From the NCBI GenBank assembly GCA_959347345.1, contig OY365738.1:1698501-1762500 (forward strand): a DNA stretch of 64,000 bases. Reading direction: 5' to 3'. Both the position numbers and the translations under genes were made by a program. The DNA comes from an uncultured Amylibacter sp. (GTDB lineage Bacteria > Pseudomonadota > Alphaproteobacteria > Rhodobacterales > Rhodobacteraceae). Under the pieces are notes generated by a model, which worked only from the letters and a program-made list of their open reading frames with translations, searched no databases and was not told the DNA's origin. Positions 18,379 through 26,986 of this stretch are shown one piece after another (within the stretch, counting starts at the first letter, position 1; the number at the start of each line of letters is the position of its first letter).

Positions 18379-19557
18379 TCACTGCAAATCCGCAAACGCC
18401 TCTTGCAACCGCAACACGGCTTGCTCTATCACCGCACGGGGTGCGGCTAGGTTAAAGCGCAAAAACCCCTCCCCGCCATCGCCAAAAGTCGCCCCATGAT
18501 TGGCAACAATCCGCGCACGGGTTTGCACCCGAGACAGCACCTCTTCCTCCGTCATCCCTGTGCCAGAAAAATCCACCCAAGCCAAATAGGTCGCCGCCAA
18601 CCGCATCGACTCCAGCCCAGGAATCCCAGCAATCCCCAAATCGAACACATCACGATTACCCGCGATATACCGCCGCAAATCGGCCAGCCATTCGCCCCCA
18701 TCCTCATAGGCCGCTTGGGCCATCATTAAACCAAACGAATTGGGCGAATTGCCCGCCGCCGAATTCGCCCGCGCAAACCGCTCGCGCAAACTATCATCGG
18801 CAATAATAACATTGCCAACATACCCCGCCGCCAGATTAAACGTCTTGCTGGCGGCCGTTAACATCACCAACCGATTGGCTATATCGGGGGCAGCATTGCA
18901 CATAGGAATATGGCGCACATCGTCCAAAATCAAATCATGATGCACCTCATCACTCAGCAAAATCAAATCGTGTTTTATGCAGAAATCCGCCAATTCGCGC
19001 AATTCCCCCGCTTCCCACACGCGCCCGCCCGGATTATGCGGGGAACAAGCAATGACTATCCGCTCGCGCCCGGTCATTTGGGCTTCATAAGCGTCAAAAT
19101 CCATCTCATACCGCCCGTTGTTATGCGCCAGCTTACACTGCACCAATTCGCGGTCATTGGCGACGATAATACGGGTAATTCCGTGATAAACGGGGGTGAA
19201 ACACATCACCGCATCGCGCGGTTGGCTGAACGCTTGGAGACAAACCGCCAGCCCATTAACCACCCCGTGGGTGGCAAATATATGGGACGGATCAACCTGC
19301 CAATCATGCTGGGTTTTCATCCAATTGCAAATCGCCGCGTGATAGGCGGTATAATCACCGTAATAGCCGAAAACTCCGTGTTCTGCATAGGTTTTCAATA
19401 CCGCCAAAACGGCGGGAGGCGCGGCAAAATCCATATCCGCCACCCACATAGGCAGCGCGTCTGGCGCGGTTACACCAAAGCGCGATGCTATCCCATCCCA
19501 TTTTTGCGAGTGGGTGTTTTTGCGTGGGATGATTTTATCAAAATTGGTTGTGGGCAT
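18379..19557 (-). CDS. MalY/PatB-type PLP-dependent C-S lyase
   Basis: A fold-type I aminotransferase-like enzyme of 392 residues. PMWVADMDFAAPP near the start, CSPHNPGGRVW, LLSDEVHHDLIL and the cofactor lysine in TAASKTFNLAAG are the diagnostic stretches. Members of this subfamily split cystathionine or cysteine S-conjugates into a thiol, pyruvate and ammonia, and supply homocysteine for methionine. I use the ATG at 19557 (MPTTNFDKI); the longer frame would collide with the def gene on the opposite strand. Distinguishing cystathionine beta-lyase from other C-S lyases is not possible from sequence alone. Confidence 0.85.
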   Translation of the reverse strand: MPTTNFDKIIPRKNTHSQKWDGIASRFGVTAPDALPMWVADMDFAAPPAVLAVLKTYAEHGVFGYYGDYTAYHAAICNWMKTQHDWQVDPSHIFATHGVVNGLAVCLQAFSQPRDAVMCFTPVYHGITRIIVANDRELVQCKLAHNNGRYEMDFDAYEAQMTGRERIVIACSPHNPGGRVWEAGELRELADFCIKHDLILLSDEVHHDLILDDVRHIPMCNAAPDIANRLVMLTAASKTFNLAAGYVGNVIIADDSLRERFARANSAAGNSPNSFGLMMAQAAYEDGGEWLADLRRYIAGNRDVFDLGIAGIPGLESMRLAATYLAWVDFSGTGMTEEEVLSRVQTRARIVANHGATFGDGGEGFLRFNLAAPRAVIEQAVLRLQEAFADLQ

Positions 19558-19607
19558 TTGTTGGGGCTTTCTTTTTGGTTTTATTTTAGGTTTTCTTGTG
19601 GGGTTTC

Positions 19608-19636
19608 TTGCATAAACCGCGATTTTATCATAAATA
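19608..19636 (+). promoter_or_regulatory. Promoter placing the def transcript start at its ATG
   Basis: TTGCAT (19608-19613), a 17-base spacer and TAAATA (19631-19636), then seven bases (AACCCCC) and the def ATG. As with uvrB, there is no room for a Shine-Dalgarno sequence. Confidence 0.5.
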
Positions 19637-19643
19637 AACCCCC

Positions 19644-20192
19644 ATGTCATTATCAAATTCACCCAAATTGAAAATCCGCCTGCACCCCGATGCATGTTTG
19701 AAAAAACCCTGTGCGCCGATAGACATCGATTCGGCGGCGCGTGAATTGGCGCAGGCTATGTTGGAAACCATGTATAACGCCCCGGGCATTGGTTTGGCTG
19801 CCCCGCAAATTGGGCGTTCATCGCGTCTGTTTGTGATGGATTGTACGGATAAAGACACGGAACGCTCGCCGTTAGTTTTGTTTAATCCGGAAATCATGGA
19901 AGTTGCCGATGAAACCCACACGCAGGAAGAGGGGTGTTTATCCCTGCCCCGTTTGTTTGAGCCTATCACGCGGCCAGCGTGGGTTGTGATGCGGTATTGG
20001 GGTTTGGATGGGCGCGAGGTTGAGCAGAAGTTTGACGGATTATGGGCGACCTGCGCCCAGCATGAATTGGATCATTTGAACGGTATTTTATTTATCGATC
20101 ACCTCAGCCGAGTCAAACGGGCGATATTAACTAAGAAAATGATAAAATATAAAAAGGATGTTTTGAATTTGACTGGGGATAAAAATGGGTAA
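19644..20192 (+). CDS. def: Peptide deformylase
   Basis: Removes the N-formyl group from new proteins. All three family motifs are present: GIGLAAPQIG (residues 48-57), EEGCLSLP with metal ligand Cys98, and QHELDHLNG with ligands His140 and His144 and catalytic Glu141. The 182-residue length is usual. fmt follows with an eight-base overlap, the standard def-fmt operon that couples formylation and deformylation. The start at 19644 sits seven bases behind a promoter-like -10 box. Confidence 0.96.
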   Translation: MSLSNSPKLKIRLHPDACLKKPCAPIDIDSAARELAQAMLETMYNAPGIGLAAPQIGRSSRLFVMDCTDKDTERSPLVLFNPEIMEVADETHTQEEGCLSLPRLFEPITRPAWVVMRYWGLDGREVEQKFDGLWATCAQHELDHLNGILFIDHLSRVKRAILTKKMIKYKKDVLNLTGDKNG

Positions 20193-21129
20193 ATCTCTGC
20201 GTGTTATTTTTATGGGGTCACCCGATTTTGCCGTGCCGATTTTATCGGCGTTGCAGGGGGCGTGTGATATTGTTGCGGTATATTGCCAGCCACCTCGGCG
20301 GGCCGGACGCGGGCAAACGCAGAGGCCTTGTGCTGTGCATCGGGCGGGTGAATCGGCGGGGTTAGAGGTTCGGACTGTGGATGATTTTAAGGGGGATGCC
20401 TGTAAGGATTTTATGGATTTGAAGGCGGATTTGGCGATTGTCGTTGCCTATGGTTTGATTTTACCGACCAAAGTTTTGGATGCGCCAAGACTTGGCTGTG
20501 TGAATATCCATGCCTCGCTTTTGCCGCGTTGGCGTGGTGCTGCGCCGATTCACCGCGCGATTATGGCGGGGGATAAAACCACGGGGGTGTGTTTGATGCA
20601 GATGAATGCGGGGCTGGATGAAGGCGCGGTTTTGGCGTGTGAGAAAGTCGCGATTGATGCAGAAGATACGACCGCCAGTTTGGCGGGGAAATTGTGTGAT
20701 ATTGGCGCGGGGATGGTTGTGAAGGCTTTGCCTGATATTGAAACTTTGCAGGCAGGGGCGGTTGCCCAAAGTGGCGATATTACCTATGCTCATAAAATTG
20801 ATAAAGCCGAGGCAAAGATAAATTGGCATGATTCGGCGACGGAGGTTCGCAATCATATCCATGGGCTATCACCATTTCCTGGGGCGTGGTTTTATTGCAA
20901 AGGCGAGCGGGTGAAAGTCCTGTCGGCACGGGTTGCAATGGATAGTGTTGCGGTGGATAAAGTTGGGACGGCAGGGACGGTTTTGGAATCTGAATCTGAT
21001 CTAACAATAGCCTGTGGCGAAGGTGCATTAGATCTATTAAAATTGCAACGAGCCGGTAAAATCCCAATGGATGTAAAGACGTTTTTGCGCGGGTTTCCTA
21101 TTGCGCAAGGCGATAATGTTAGTGATTAA
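20185..21129 (+). CDS. fmt: Methionyl-tRNA formyltransferase
   Basis: Formylates initiator Met-tRNA using 10-formyltetrahydrofolate. The N-terminal VIFMGSPDFAVPIL strand and loop and the catalytic NIHASLLPRWRGAAPIHRAI stretch (Asn108, His110) mark the hydrolase-fold domain, followed by an OB-like C-terminal domain (INWHDSATEVRNHIHGLSPF). The 314 residues are normal. Overlaps def by eight bases and, tail to tail, the CCA-adding enzyme gene on the other strand by 11 bases. Confidence 0.95.
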   Translation: MGKSLRVIFMGSPDFAVPILSALQGACDIVAVYCQPPRRAGRGQTQRPCAVHRAGESAGLEVRTVDDFKGDACKDFMDLKADLAIVVAYGLILPTKVLDAPRLGCVNIHASLLPRWRGAAPIHRAIMAGDKTTGVCLMQMNAGLDEGAVLACEKVAIDAEDTTASLAGKLCDIGAGMVVKALPDIETLQAGAVAQSGDITYAHKIDKAEAKINWHDSATEVRNHIHGLSPFPGAWFYCKGERVKVLSARVAMDSVAVDKVGTAGTVLESESDLTIACGEGALDLLKLQRAGKIPMDVKTFLRGFPIAQGDNVSD

Positions 21130-22336
21130 TCCCTAACAAAACCGCTTCCTTGGTTTTGGTAAAATCGGATTGAACCCAAATGCGCTCGCCCTTTTTTAAC
21201 AAATCCCCCAATTCACGACCTTCGGCAAATGCCATCAAATCCGCCGCCTTTATCGGGTGTTTATTTTGCTGGTTGGCACCGAAATCTATCTGCTCTAAAA
21301 CCGCTTTATCCAAATTTTGCCCACGCTGAACCGCGTGATACATCACCGCCGCACGGGCAATATCCGCACCATGATAATAGCCCAAGGCAGAGTTTTTTAT
21401 ACCAGAATCCAACACCTTGCCCGCCACTAAAACACCCGTGTAGGATTTCTTTTCTGCGTTGCTGAGGCGTAAGGCGGATTCGCCCTCCGCCACGCCTTGC
21501 CCGCCCAGAATTGCCAAGCGAAATATCCAATTCACCCGCGCCCCAACAGCCGTTTCCAAATCAATAAACCGCGTGATAAAATCGGCACGACACCCCGTAA
21601 TAATCCGCGTTAATAACCCCGCACCCTCCATCGCCAGAATCGCGGGGGCAGGGTTCGGCGCGGATAATAAAAGACGAAATTCGGTGCTAATCCGCTCTTG
21701 CGATAATCGCGCCAAAGCCGCACCATTCGCACCACAGGCGGCCAAACCCGCCGCATCCAATTTATCGCCACCATCAGCACCATACTCTGCACCATACAGT
21801 GCCGACATCCGAAAAAACCGCAAGATACGCAAGCCATCCTCGGCAATACGCTGCCCCGCGTCACCAATAAACCGCACACGCCCGCGACGCAAATCATCCA
21901 GCCCAGACATCGGGTCAAACACCATGCCAGCCGCATCCGCATAAAGCGCGTTCATGGTGAAATCGCGCCGCCCAGCATCGGTCTTCATACACTCAGAAAA
22001 CGCCACCTGCGCGTGGCGACCATCGGTTTTTATATCACGGCGATAGGTGGTGATTTGGAAAATCTGCCCGTCTAAAATCCAGCTAACCGTGCCGTGTTTA
22101 ATCCCTGTTGGCAGGGTTTTTATATGGCTCGCCCGTCCCAGTTCCATAACCTCATCGGGCGTGGCGGGGGTGGCAATATCAATATCGGTAACAGGCAAAT
22201 CCAGCAGAGCATTACGAACACAGCCACCGACAAAATACGCGGGGAAACCCGCATTGGCAAAACACTCCATAACCCGTTTAACGGGCGCATCGGTCAGCCA
22301 CGCGGGGGATATTTTTATCCGTGACTCATCCGTCAT
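21119..22336 (-). CDS. CCA-adding enzyme / poly(A) polymerase family nucleotidyltransferase
   Basis: Class II nucleotidyltransferase fold: the flexible VGGCVRNALLDLPVTDIDIATPA segment holds the metal-binding aspartates, and RRDFTMNALYAD followed by RFIGDAGQRIAEDGLRILRFFR forms the nucleobase-recognising neck. At 405 residues it resembles the alphaproteobacterial tRNA CCA-adding enzymes, although poly(A) polymerases share these motifs. I use ATG 22336 (MTDESRIKI), which overlaps the end of hslO by 11 bases; the frame from 22369 would overlap more deeply. It ends 11 bases inside fmt. Confidence 0.88.
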   Translation of the reverse strand: MTDESRIKISPAWLTDAPVKRVMECFANAGFPAYFVGGCVRNALLDLPVTDIDIATPATPDEVMELGRASHIKTLPTGIKHGTVSWILDGQIFQITTYRRDIKTDGRHAQVAFSECMKTDAGRRDFTMNALYADAAGMVFDPMSGLDDLRRGRVRFIGDAGQRIAEDGLRILRFFRMSALYGAEYGADGGDKLDAAGLAACGANGAALARLSQERISTEFRLLLSAPNPAPAILAMEGAGLLTRIITGCRADFITRFIDLETAVGARVNWIFRLAILGGQGVAEGESALRLSNAEKKSYTGVLVAGKVLDSGIKNSALGYYHGADIARAAVMYHAVQRGQNLDKAVLEQIDFGANQQNKHPIKAADLMAFAEGRELGDLLKKGERIWVQSDFTKTKEAVLLGINH

Positions 22337-23351
22337 TGTCTTTATCTTTATTCGCCTGAAACCCAACACTATCGGGGGACAGAGTATAATGCGCCCCGCA
22401 AAACTGGCAATCGGCGGTAAGGGTATTATCGGGCAAAGTCATCTTTTCAATATCCTTGGCAGAATAAATCGACAAGGCCTGTTTCACCCGCGATTTGGAA
22501 CAAGTACAGCCGAATTCCACCGCTTGGGCTGGGAAAATCCGCAAGGATTCCTGATGGAACAACCGATACAAAAGCGTCTCATGGGGTAGGGTTTTATCCA
22601 AAAGCTCTGCCGATTTTAATGTGTTAAGATGGGCGAGGGTACGTTGCCAATCCTCACCCTTTTGCGCGGCATCGGTGGTATCGGCGGAATTGGCGGCAAG
22701 GTGTTGTACCATCATTCCCGCGACTGACCACTGGGACGGGTTCGTGGGGTTGGCTTTTTTTGGTGTGCCGATTTTCACAACAAACCGACTGGGCAGTTGT
22801 TCGGATTGATGGAAATAGGTCTCCGCACAGGAGGACAAAGACGCGCCCGAAAGCGGGGTGATTCCCTTAAACGGAGTCATCCCCTGCCCTTGGTCAATAA
22901 GAATGGCAAACGCCCCCTGCCCGATTTTTTTAAACGAGGCTTCAAGGGTTTCATCTTTGGCGTTCCCGTTTGTTTTCTCATTTATTTTTTCTGACATACG
23001 GTCTTTGTCAAAGCTGGCGTAGGCACGGATTTTTGCCGCACCATCGGCGGTACTTGGGGCAAAATAATCCGTGGCAATCAGGCGAATCGGTCCATCGCCA
23101 CGGATTTGCAAGGACAGCTTCCAACGCAGTTTAATCGTTTGCCCGATAAGGGCGGAGAGCATCACAGCCTCTGCCAATAGCATCAGCACGGCGGGCGGAT
23201 AATCGTGCTGGTCAATAATCGTGTTTAGGGTCGTATCAAACCGAGCAATCCGCCCACGGGTATTGGCACCGTCCAGTTGGAAAGGCAGAACCAAATCGCC
23301 CCCCAAATCGCTTGGCGGGGCAGTATCAGGGATTTTTATTTTTTGAGTCAT
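22326..23351 (-). CDS. hslO: Hsp33 redox-regulated chaperone
   Basis: Holdase chaperone switched on by oxidation. The C-terminal zinc switch is present as CTC (in FGCTCSKSRV) and CQFC (in ADCQFCGAHY), the four cysteines that bind zinc when reduced. The N-terminal core shows LPFQLDG...GRIARFD and a long linker. I use the ATG at 23351 (MTQKIKIPD), giving 341 residues; MKQNN at 23381 is an alternative start. Its end overlaps the nucleotidyltransferase gene, so the pair is co-transcribed. Confidence 0.9.
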   Translation of the reverse strand: MTQKIKIPDTAPPSDLGGDLVLPFQLDGANTRGRIARFDTTLNTIIDQHDYPPAVLMLLAEAVMLSALIGQTIKLRWKLSLQIRGDGPIRLIATDYFAPSTADGAAKIRAYASFDKDRMSEKINEKTNGNAKDETLEASFKKIGQGAFAILIDQGQGMTPFKGITPLSGASLSSCAETYFHQSEQLPSRFVVKIGTPKKANPTNPSQWSVAGMMVQHLAANSADTTDAAQKGEDWQRTLAHLNTLKSAELLDKTLPHETLLYRLFHQESLRIFPAQAVEFGCTCSKSRVKQALSIYSAKDIEKMTLPDNTLTADCQFCGAHYTLSPDSVGFQANKDKDNDG

Positions 23352-23443
23352 GATTTTATTAGGGGGGTTATTTTGTTTCATCCCCCTTATAGCAAAAAAA
23401 CCATAAAATACCACAGGGATAATCCCCACTCAATTATACTCTA

Positions 23444-24685
23444 TCACCGCTCAATAACCAGTGCCGAAATATCATCCTCAAACCCCGCTTGACCTCGGTA
23501 TTTTTTCACATCCTTTATCAGACCAGGCAGGAAATCATCAATCGCGCTGGCTCTGTGGCGTTTGATAAGAGCGATTAAACCTGCCTCCTCCAACCCCACG
23601 CCTTTGGGATTTTCACACTCCACCAAACCATCGGAATAAATCAACACCCGTGCGCCCCGTTTTACATCAAAAGCAAAACTTTCATAGCCCGCATGTTCCA
23701 CCAATCCAATCGGTATCCCACCCGTGCCGAGTTTTTGCACACCCGCACCCGCCCCAAAAACAACAGGATGCGGACTGCCCGCCTGTACCATCCGCCCGGC
23801 CCCTGTTTCAAGGTCTAACGTGCCATAAACCAGGGTAAAGTATAAATCGGATTCCACCATATTCAGCATCAAATCGTTTAACAAATCCGCCACCTCGGCT
23901 GGGTCACGCAAACGATAGCCCGCTCCATCGGCATCAAACGCGATATTCCGTGCGGGATTATCGGGATTAAAATACGAGCCCAACCGCACCCCCAACAAAG
24001 CCGACGGCACGCCATGCCCGCAGACATCCAAGCCATAAAACCCAAGGCGGTTTTCATCAATGCAAAAATATCCCAAAACATCGCCGCCAAGATGCTGGCT
24101 GGATTTGAACGCGGTATGAACCGTGGCGTTTTTATACTCGGCACGGCTGGGCGGCATCATGGCGCGATGCAGTTGACCTGCCTCTTTCAAATCGGTTTCA
24201 ATCACCTGATAGGCGCAATTGAGACGTTCAAACGCCTGCGCCGTTTGGGTTTGCTTTTCTTGCAATTCTGTGTGCATTTGTAACAGACGGGCGGCGGCAC
24301 GGAGCCGCGCATTCAATTCTATCTTTGCGATTGGTTTTATCAGAAAATCATCGGCACCCGCGCCCAAACCCTTGGCAATATCAAGCGTTTCGGATTTCAC
24401 CGTTAGCAAAATAAAATAAACATAAGGGGAGGCTTTTGGCGGAGTTTTACGGATTTTTTCACACAAATCCAAACCCGACATCTGTGGCATCATCCAATCG
24501 GATAAAATCACATCAATCGCTTGGGTGTTAGCAATATGTAACGCCGCCTTACCCGAATCCGCCTCAACATAATCAAACCCAAACTCCTGCAAATGACGGC
24601 ATATCAGGCTGCGCTGGGCTGGCGAATCATCAACAACTAAAACACGTAGTTTCTTTGGGGAAAGGTTTTTTGGGAGAGGGGACAT
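23444..24685 (-). CDS. Response regulator with PP2C/SpoIIE-type phosphatase output
   Basis: A 413-residue two-domain signalling protein. Residues 12-130 form a receiver with Asp19/Asp20 and phosphorylation site Asp63 (VILSDWMMPQMSG) and a late Lys (FLIKPI). A coiled linker follows (TELQEKQTQTAQAFERL). The C-terminal part is a SpoIIE/RsbU phosphatase: GGDVLGYF, GLDVCGHGVPSAL and the metal aspartates in YSDGLVE and EDDISALVI. Such proteins dephosphorylate anti-anti-sigma partners. An HPt protein is encoded divergently 147 bases away, a natural phosphate donor. No anti-sigma or STAS gene is in the window. The start at 24685 avoids running over the HPt gene. Confidence 0.9.
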   Translation of the reverse strand: MSPLPKNLSPKKLRVLVVDDSPAQRSLICRHLQEFGFDYVEADSGKAALHIANTQAIDVILSDWMMPQMSGLDLCEKIRKTPPKASPYVYFILLTVKSETLDIAKGLGAGADDFLIKPIAKIELNARLRAAARLLQMHTELQEKQTQTAQAFERLNCAYQVIETDLKEAGQLHRAMMPPSRAEYKNATVHTAFKSSQHLGGDVLGYFCIDENRLGFYGLDVCGHGVPSALLGVRLGSYFNPDNPARNIAFDADGAGYRLRDPAEVADLLNDLMLNMVESDLYFTLVYGTLDLETGAGRMVQAGSPHPVVFGAGAGVQKLGTGGIPIGLVEHAGYESFAFDVKRGARVLIYSDGLVECENPKGVGLEEAGLIALIKRHRASAIDDFLPGLIKDVKKYRGQAGFEDDISALVIER

Positions 24686-24832
24686 AGCGCATAGATAATC
24701 AGTTTTGCCTTGTAAATCCTTAATCCGTACGAAAAACACGGCAAAAATACGCCAAAGAAAAGCGTAAAACTGCAAGATATTTTTAAATGTTTTGTCGCTA
24801 TAAGGGGGGCGAGTATTAAAAAGGGGGGGATT

Positions 24833-25165
24833 ATGATTGATAAAACACGAATTGGGCAACTGCGTGCCGATATAGGCGAGGATGATTTTTTCATTATTGT
24901 CGCGGGTTTTTTGCAAGAGGGGGAGGCGGCTCTGGCGAAATTACGCAGGCGAAATAAAGCAGGGGATGATTCGGCACAAATCCCCGCACTCTTACATTTC
25001 TTAAAGGGATGCGCGGTGAATCTGGGGTTTTGCGCGGTTGCCGAGTATTGCGAGACCCACAAAACCAATCCCGCACCAGATATAACCGTGCTAACCGCCC
25101 ATTTCCAAACCGAACGGCAAGAGCTTTCCGCCCTAATCGGCGCGATTCCCCAAAAATCCGCCTGA
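24833..25165 (+). CDS. Histidine phosphotransfer (HPt) domain protein
   Basis: A 110-residue helical protein with the HPt signature around His55: PALLHFLKGCAVNLGF, the H-x-L-K-G-x5-G pattern of phosphotransfer domains. The ATG is preceded by a run of G residues serving as ribosome-binding site. It probably passes phosphate to the receiver of the divergent phosphatase, or drains it. No histidine kinase is next to it. The pairing with the phosphatase is inferred from position. Confidence 0.8.
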   Translation: MIDKTRIGQLRADIGEDDFFIIVAGFLQEGEAALAKLRRRNKAGDDSAQIPALLHFLKGCAVNLGFCAVAEYCETHKTNPAPDITVLTAHFQTERQELSALIGAIPQKSA

Positions 25166-25290
25166 ATCCCGCCAATTTCCAAAAAATCCCCCTGAATCCA
25201 CAAAAACCCTACAGAAATCCACTTGACTCATCATCGCTTTCCTTGTCCTATAGCTTCATCTTTCAAACCAAACAATTAAAGGAGATGAAA

Positions 25291-26031
25291 ATGAAAGTTT
25301 TAACAAAAACACTACTATCCGCCACGATACTTGCCTTTGGCACTTTGGCGAGCACTGCCCTTGCGCAAACCGTGCGAATAGGGACGGAGGGTGCCTATCC
25401 CCCCTATAATCTGATCAACGATGATGGCGAAGTTGACGGCTTTGAACGCGAGCTGGGCGATGCCCTGTGCGAAATTGCCAAGCTGGATTGCACATGGGTA
25501 ACGAACGAATGGGATTCGATTATTCCCAATCTGGTATCATCAAACTATGACGCGATTATGGCGGGGATGAGCATTACCGAAGAACGCGATCAAGTGATTG
25601 ATTTCAGCGAGTCTTACTTTCCTGCCGACCCGTCGGCCTATGTCGCACTCAGCGGTGCCGATGCGATGGCTTTGACAAAAGTTGTCGCCGCCCAAGTCAG
25701 CACCATTCAATCCAGCCATGTTGCCAGTTCTGGTGCATCCTTGCAGGAGTTTTCATCCCCCGATGAAACGATTGCTGCCGTGCGCAATGGTGAGGCGGAC
25801 GCGGTTCTCGCCGATAAAGCGTTTTTAGAACCGATTGTTAACGAATCAAATGGCGAGCTGGTTTTCGTAGGCGAAGATGTTATCTTGGGCGACGGTATCG
25901 GTGTGGGTTTGCGTGAAAGCGACCAGAAGCTACGCAAAAAGTTCAACAAAGCGATTAAGAAATTAAAAGCAGACGGTCGATTGAACGCGATGATTAAAAA
26001 ATGGTTCGGGGCGGAAGCTGCCGTATTTTAA
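25291..26031 (+). CDS. Polar amino-acid ABC transporter, periplasmic binding protein
   Basis: A 246-residue class II binding protein. A signal peptide (MKVLTKTLLSATILAFGTLA...ALA) ends just before QTVRIGTEGAYPPYN, the family's opening strand; GFERELGDALCEIAKLDC and AIMAGMSITEERDQVIDFSE follow, as in lysine/arginine/ornithine and histidine binders. AAAGGAG lies six bases before ATG 25291. The downstream permease genes belong to it; a strong hairpin between them would favour binding-protein expression over permease expression. Confidence 0.92.
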   Translation: MKVLTKTLLSATILAFGTLASTALAQTVRIGTEGAYPPYNLINDDGEVDGFERELGDALCEIAKLDCTWVTNEWDSIIPNLVSSNYDAIMAGMSITEERDQVIDFSESYFPADPSAYVALSGADAMALTKVVAAQVSTIQSSHVASSGASLQEFSSPDETIAAVRNGEADAVLADKAFLEPIVNESNGELVFVGEDVILGDGIGVGLRESDQKLRKKFNKAIKKLKADGRLNAMIKKWFGAEAAVF

Positions 26032-26068
26032 CGGGTGGTTTTAATCCCCACCTTATTTGAAACTATAC

Positions 26069-26094
26069 GGGGGCGCGGGTTCTGCCCGCCCCCC
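26069..26094 (+). terminator. GC-rich hairpin between binding-protein and permease genes
   Basis: GGGGGCG (26069-26075) pairs with CGCCCCC (26087-26093), with a further GGG/CCC inside, followed by CTGTTTAA. In ABC operons such intergenic hairpins commonly stabilise the 5' message or partly end transcription. Confidence 0.6.
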
Positions 26095-26128
26095 TGTTTA
26101 ACACTGCCCCAAAATTTACCGTGTTATT

Positions 26129-26986
26129 ATGTTTGAGTATTGTATCAATGTTGGCACGTTGGATGGGCTTAGCTGGCTATCGTGCTATCTAACAACCGGC
26201 AAACATCTGGCGTTCTACAAAAGTTTCGGCACTGTGATGATGCTGATTTTTATGGTCGCACCTCTGGCATTACTATTTGGCTTTTATGGCAGTTTTGCCA
26301 TGCGGTCAAACTGGCGGGCGATTCGCTGGTTCGGCTGGGGCTATAGCTCTGTTGTTCGCGGCGTCCCCGATATCGTGTTTTTCCTTTTCGCCCCGATTGC
26401 ATTAGACCAGTTAATAGAAGTTCTACGCCATAAATGGCTGTGTTCGGCAAGCACCGAACCCATCTGGCGTGGCAATGATTTTGTCGTTTGCACCGCCGCC
26501 AAAATGCCAGTCAGCAACGCCGCCGCTTGGGTGCATGATACCTATGGATTTTTGCTGGCGGTGGTGGCCTTTGCTATCGTTATGGGCGCGTTTGTTTCCA
26601 ATGTTTTGGATGGCGCGTTAAAGTCCGTGCCATCGGGACAAATAGAGGCGGGTCGCGCCGTCGGGCTATCGCGGCGGCGAATCCGCCGTTTGATAGAAAT
26701 CCCGCAGATGTGGATTTTCGCCCTGCCCGGATTATCCAATTTATGGCAGTTATTGATTAAAGCCACGCCTTTATTATTTTTATTGGGGATAGAGGATATC
26801 GTTTATTGGGCGCGGGAGCTGGGCGGGCAGAAAACCACGCTTTACACCTACGCCCATCCGGACTGGCGGATTTGGTATTTCACCGCCCTGATTGTGTTTT
26901 ATTTGCTGGTCAGTTGGGCTTCGCAACAGGTGTTTGAAAAAGTGCATACCCACCTGTCACGGATTCACAATAAGGGGGAGTCGTGA
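26129..26986 (+). CDS. Amino-acid ABC transporter permease (HisQ-like)
   Basis: A 285-residue inner-membrane protein with the binding-protein-dependent transport fold. YSSVVRGVPDIVFFLF, early in the protein, is the conserved region after the first segments. The EAA loop that docks the ATPase reads QIEAGRAVGLSRRRIRRLIEIPQMW. Between them lies an unusually long extramembrane insert (about residues 95-135, with cysteines in LCSAST and VCTAAK) that most HisQ proteins lack. Its stop shares one base with the start of the second permease (TGATG). Confidence 0.88.
   Translation: MFEYCINVGTLDGLSWLSCYLTTGKHLAFYKSFGTVMMLIFMVAPLALLFGFYGSFAMRSNWRAIRWFGWGYSSVVRGVPDIVFFLFAPIALDQLIEVLRHKWLCSASTEPIWRGNDFVVCTAAKMPVSNAAAWVHDTYGFLLAVVAFAIVMGAFVSNVLDGALKSVPSGQIEAGRAVGLSRRRIRRLIEIPQMWIFALPGLSNLWQLLIKATPLLFLLGIEDIVYWARELGGQKTTLYTYAHPDWRIWYFTALIVFYLLVSWASQQVFEKVHTHLSRIHNKGES

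Noticed and set aside
24686..24916. N-terminal extension of the response-regulator phosphatase
   Set aside because: It would run antisense through the HPt gene. The receiver domain begins just after Met 24685.
25009..25290. N-terminal extension of the amino-acid binding protein
   Set aside because: It overlaps the HPt gene. A signal peptide and ribosome-binding site start at 25291.
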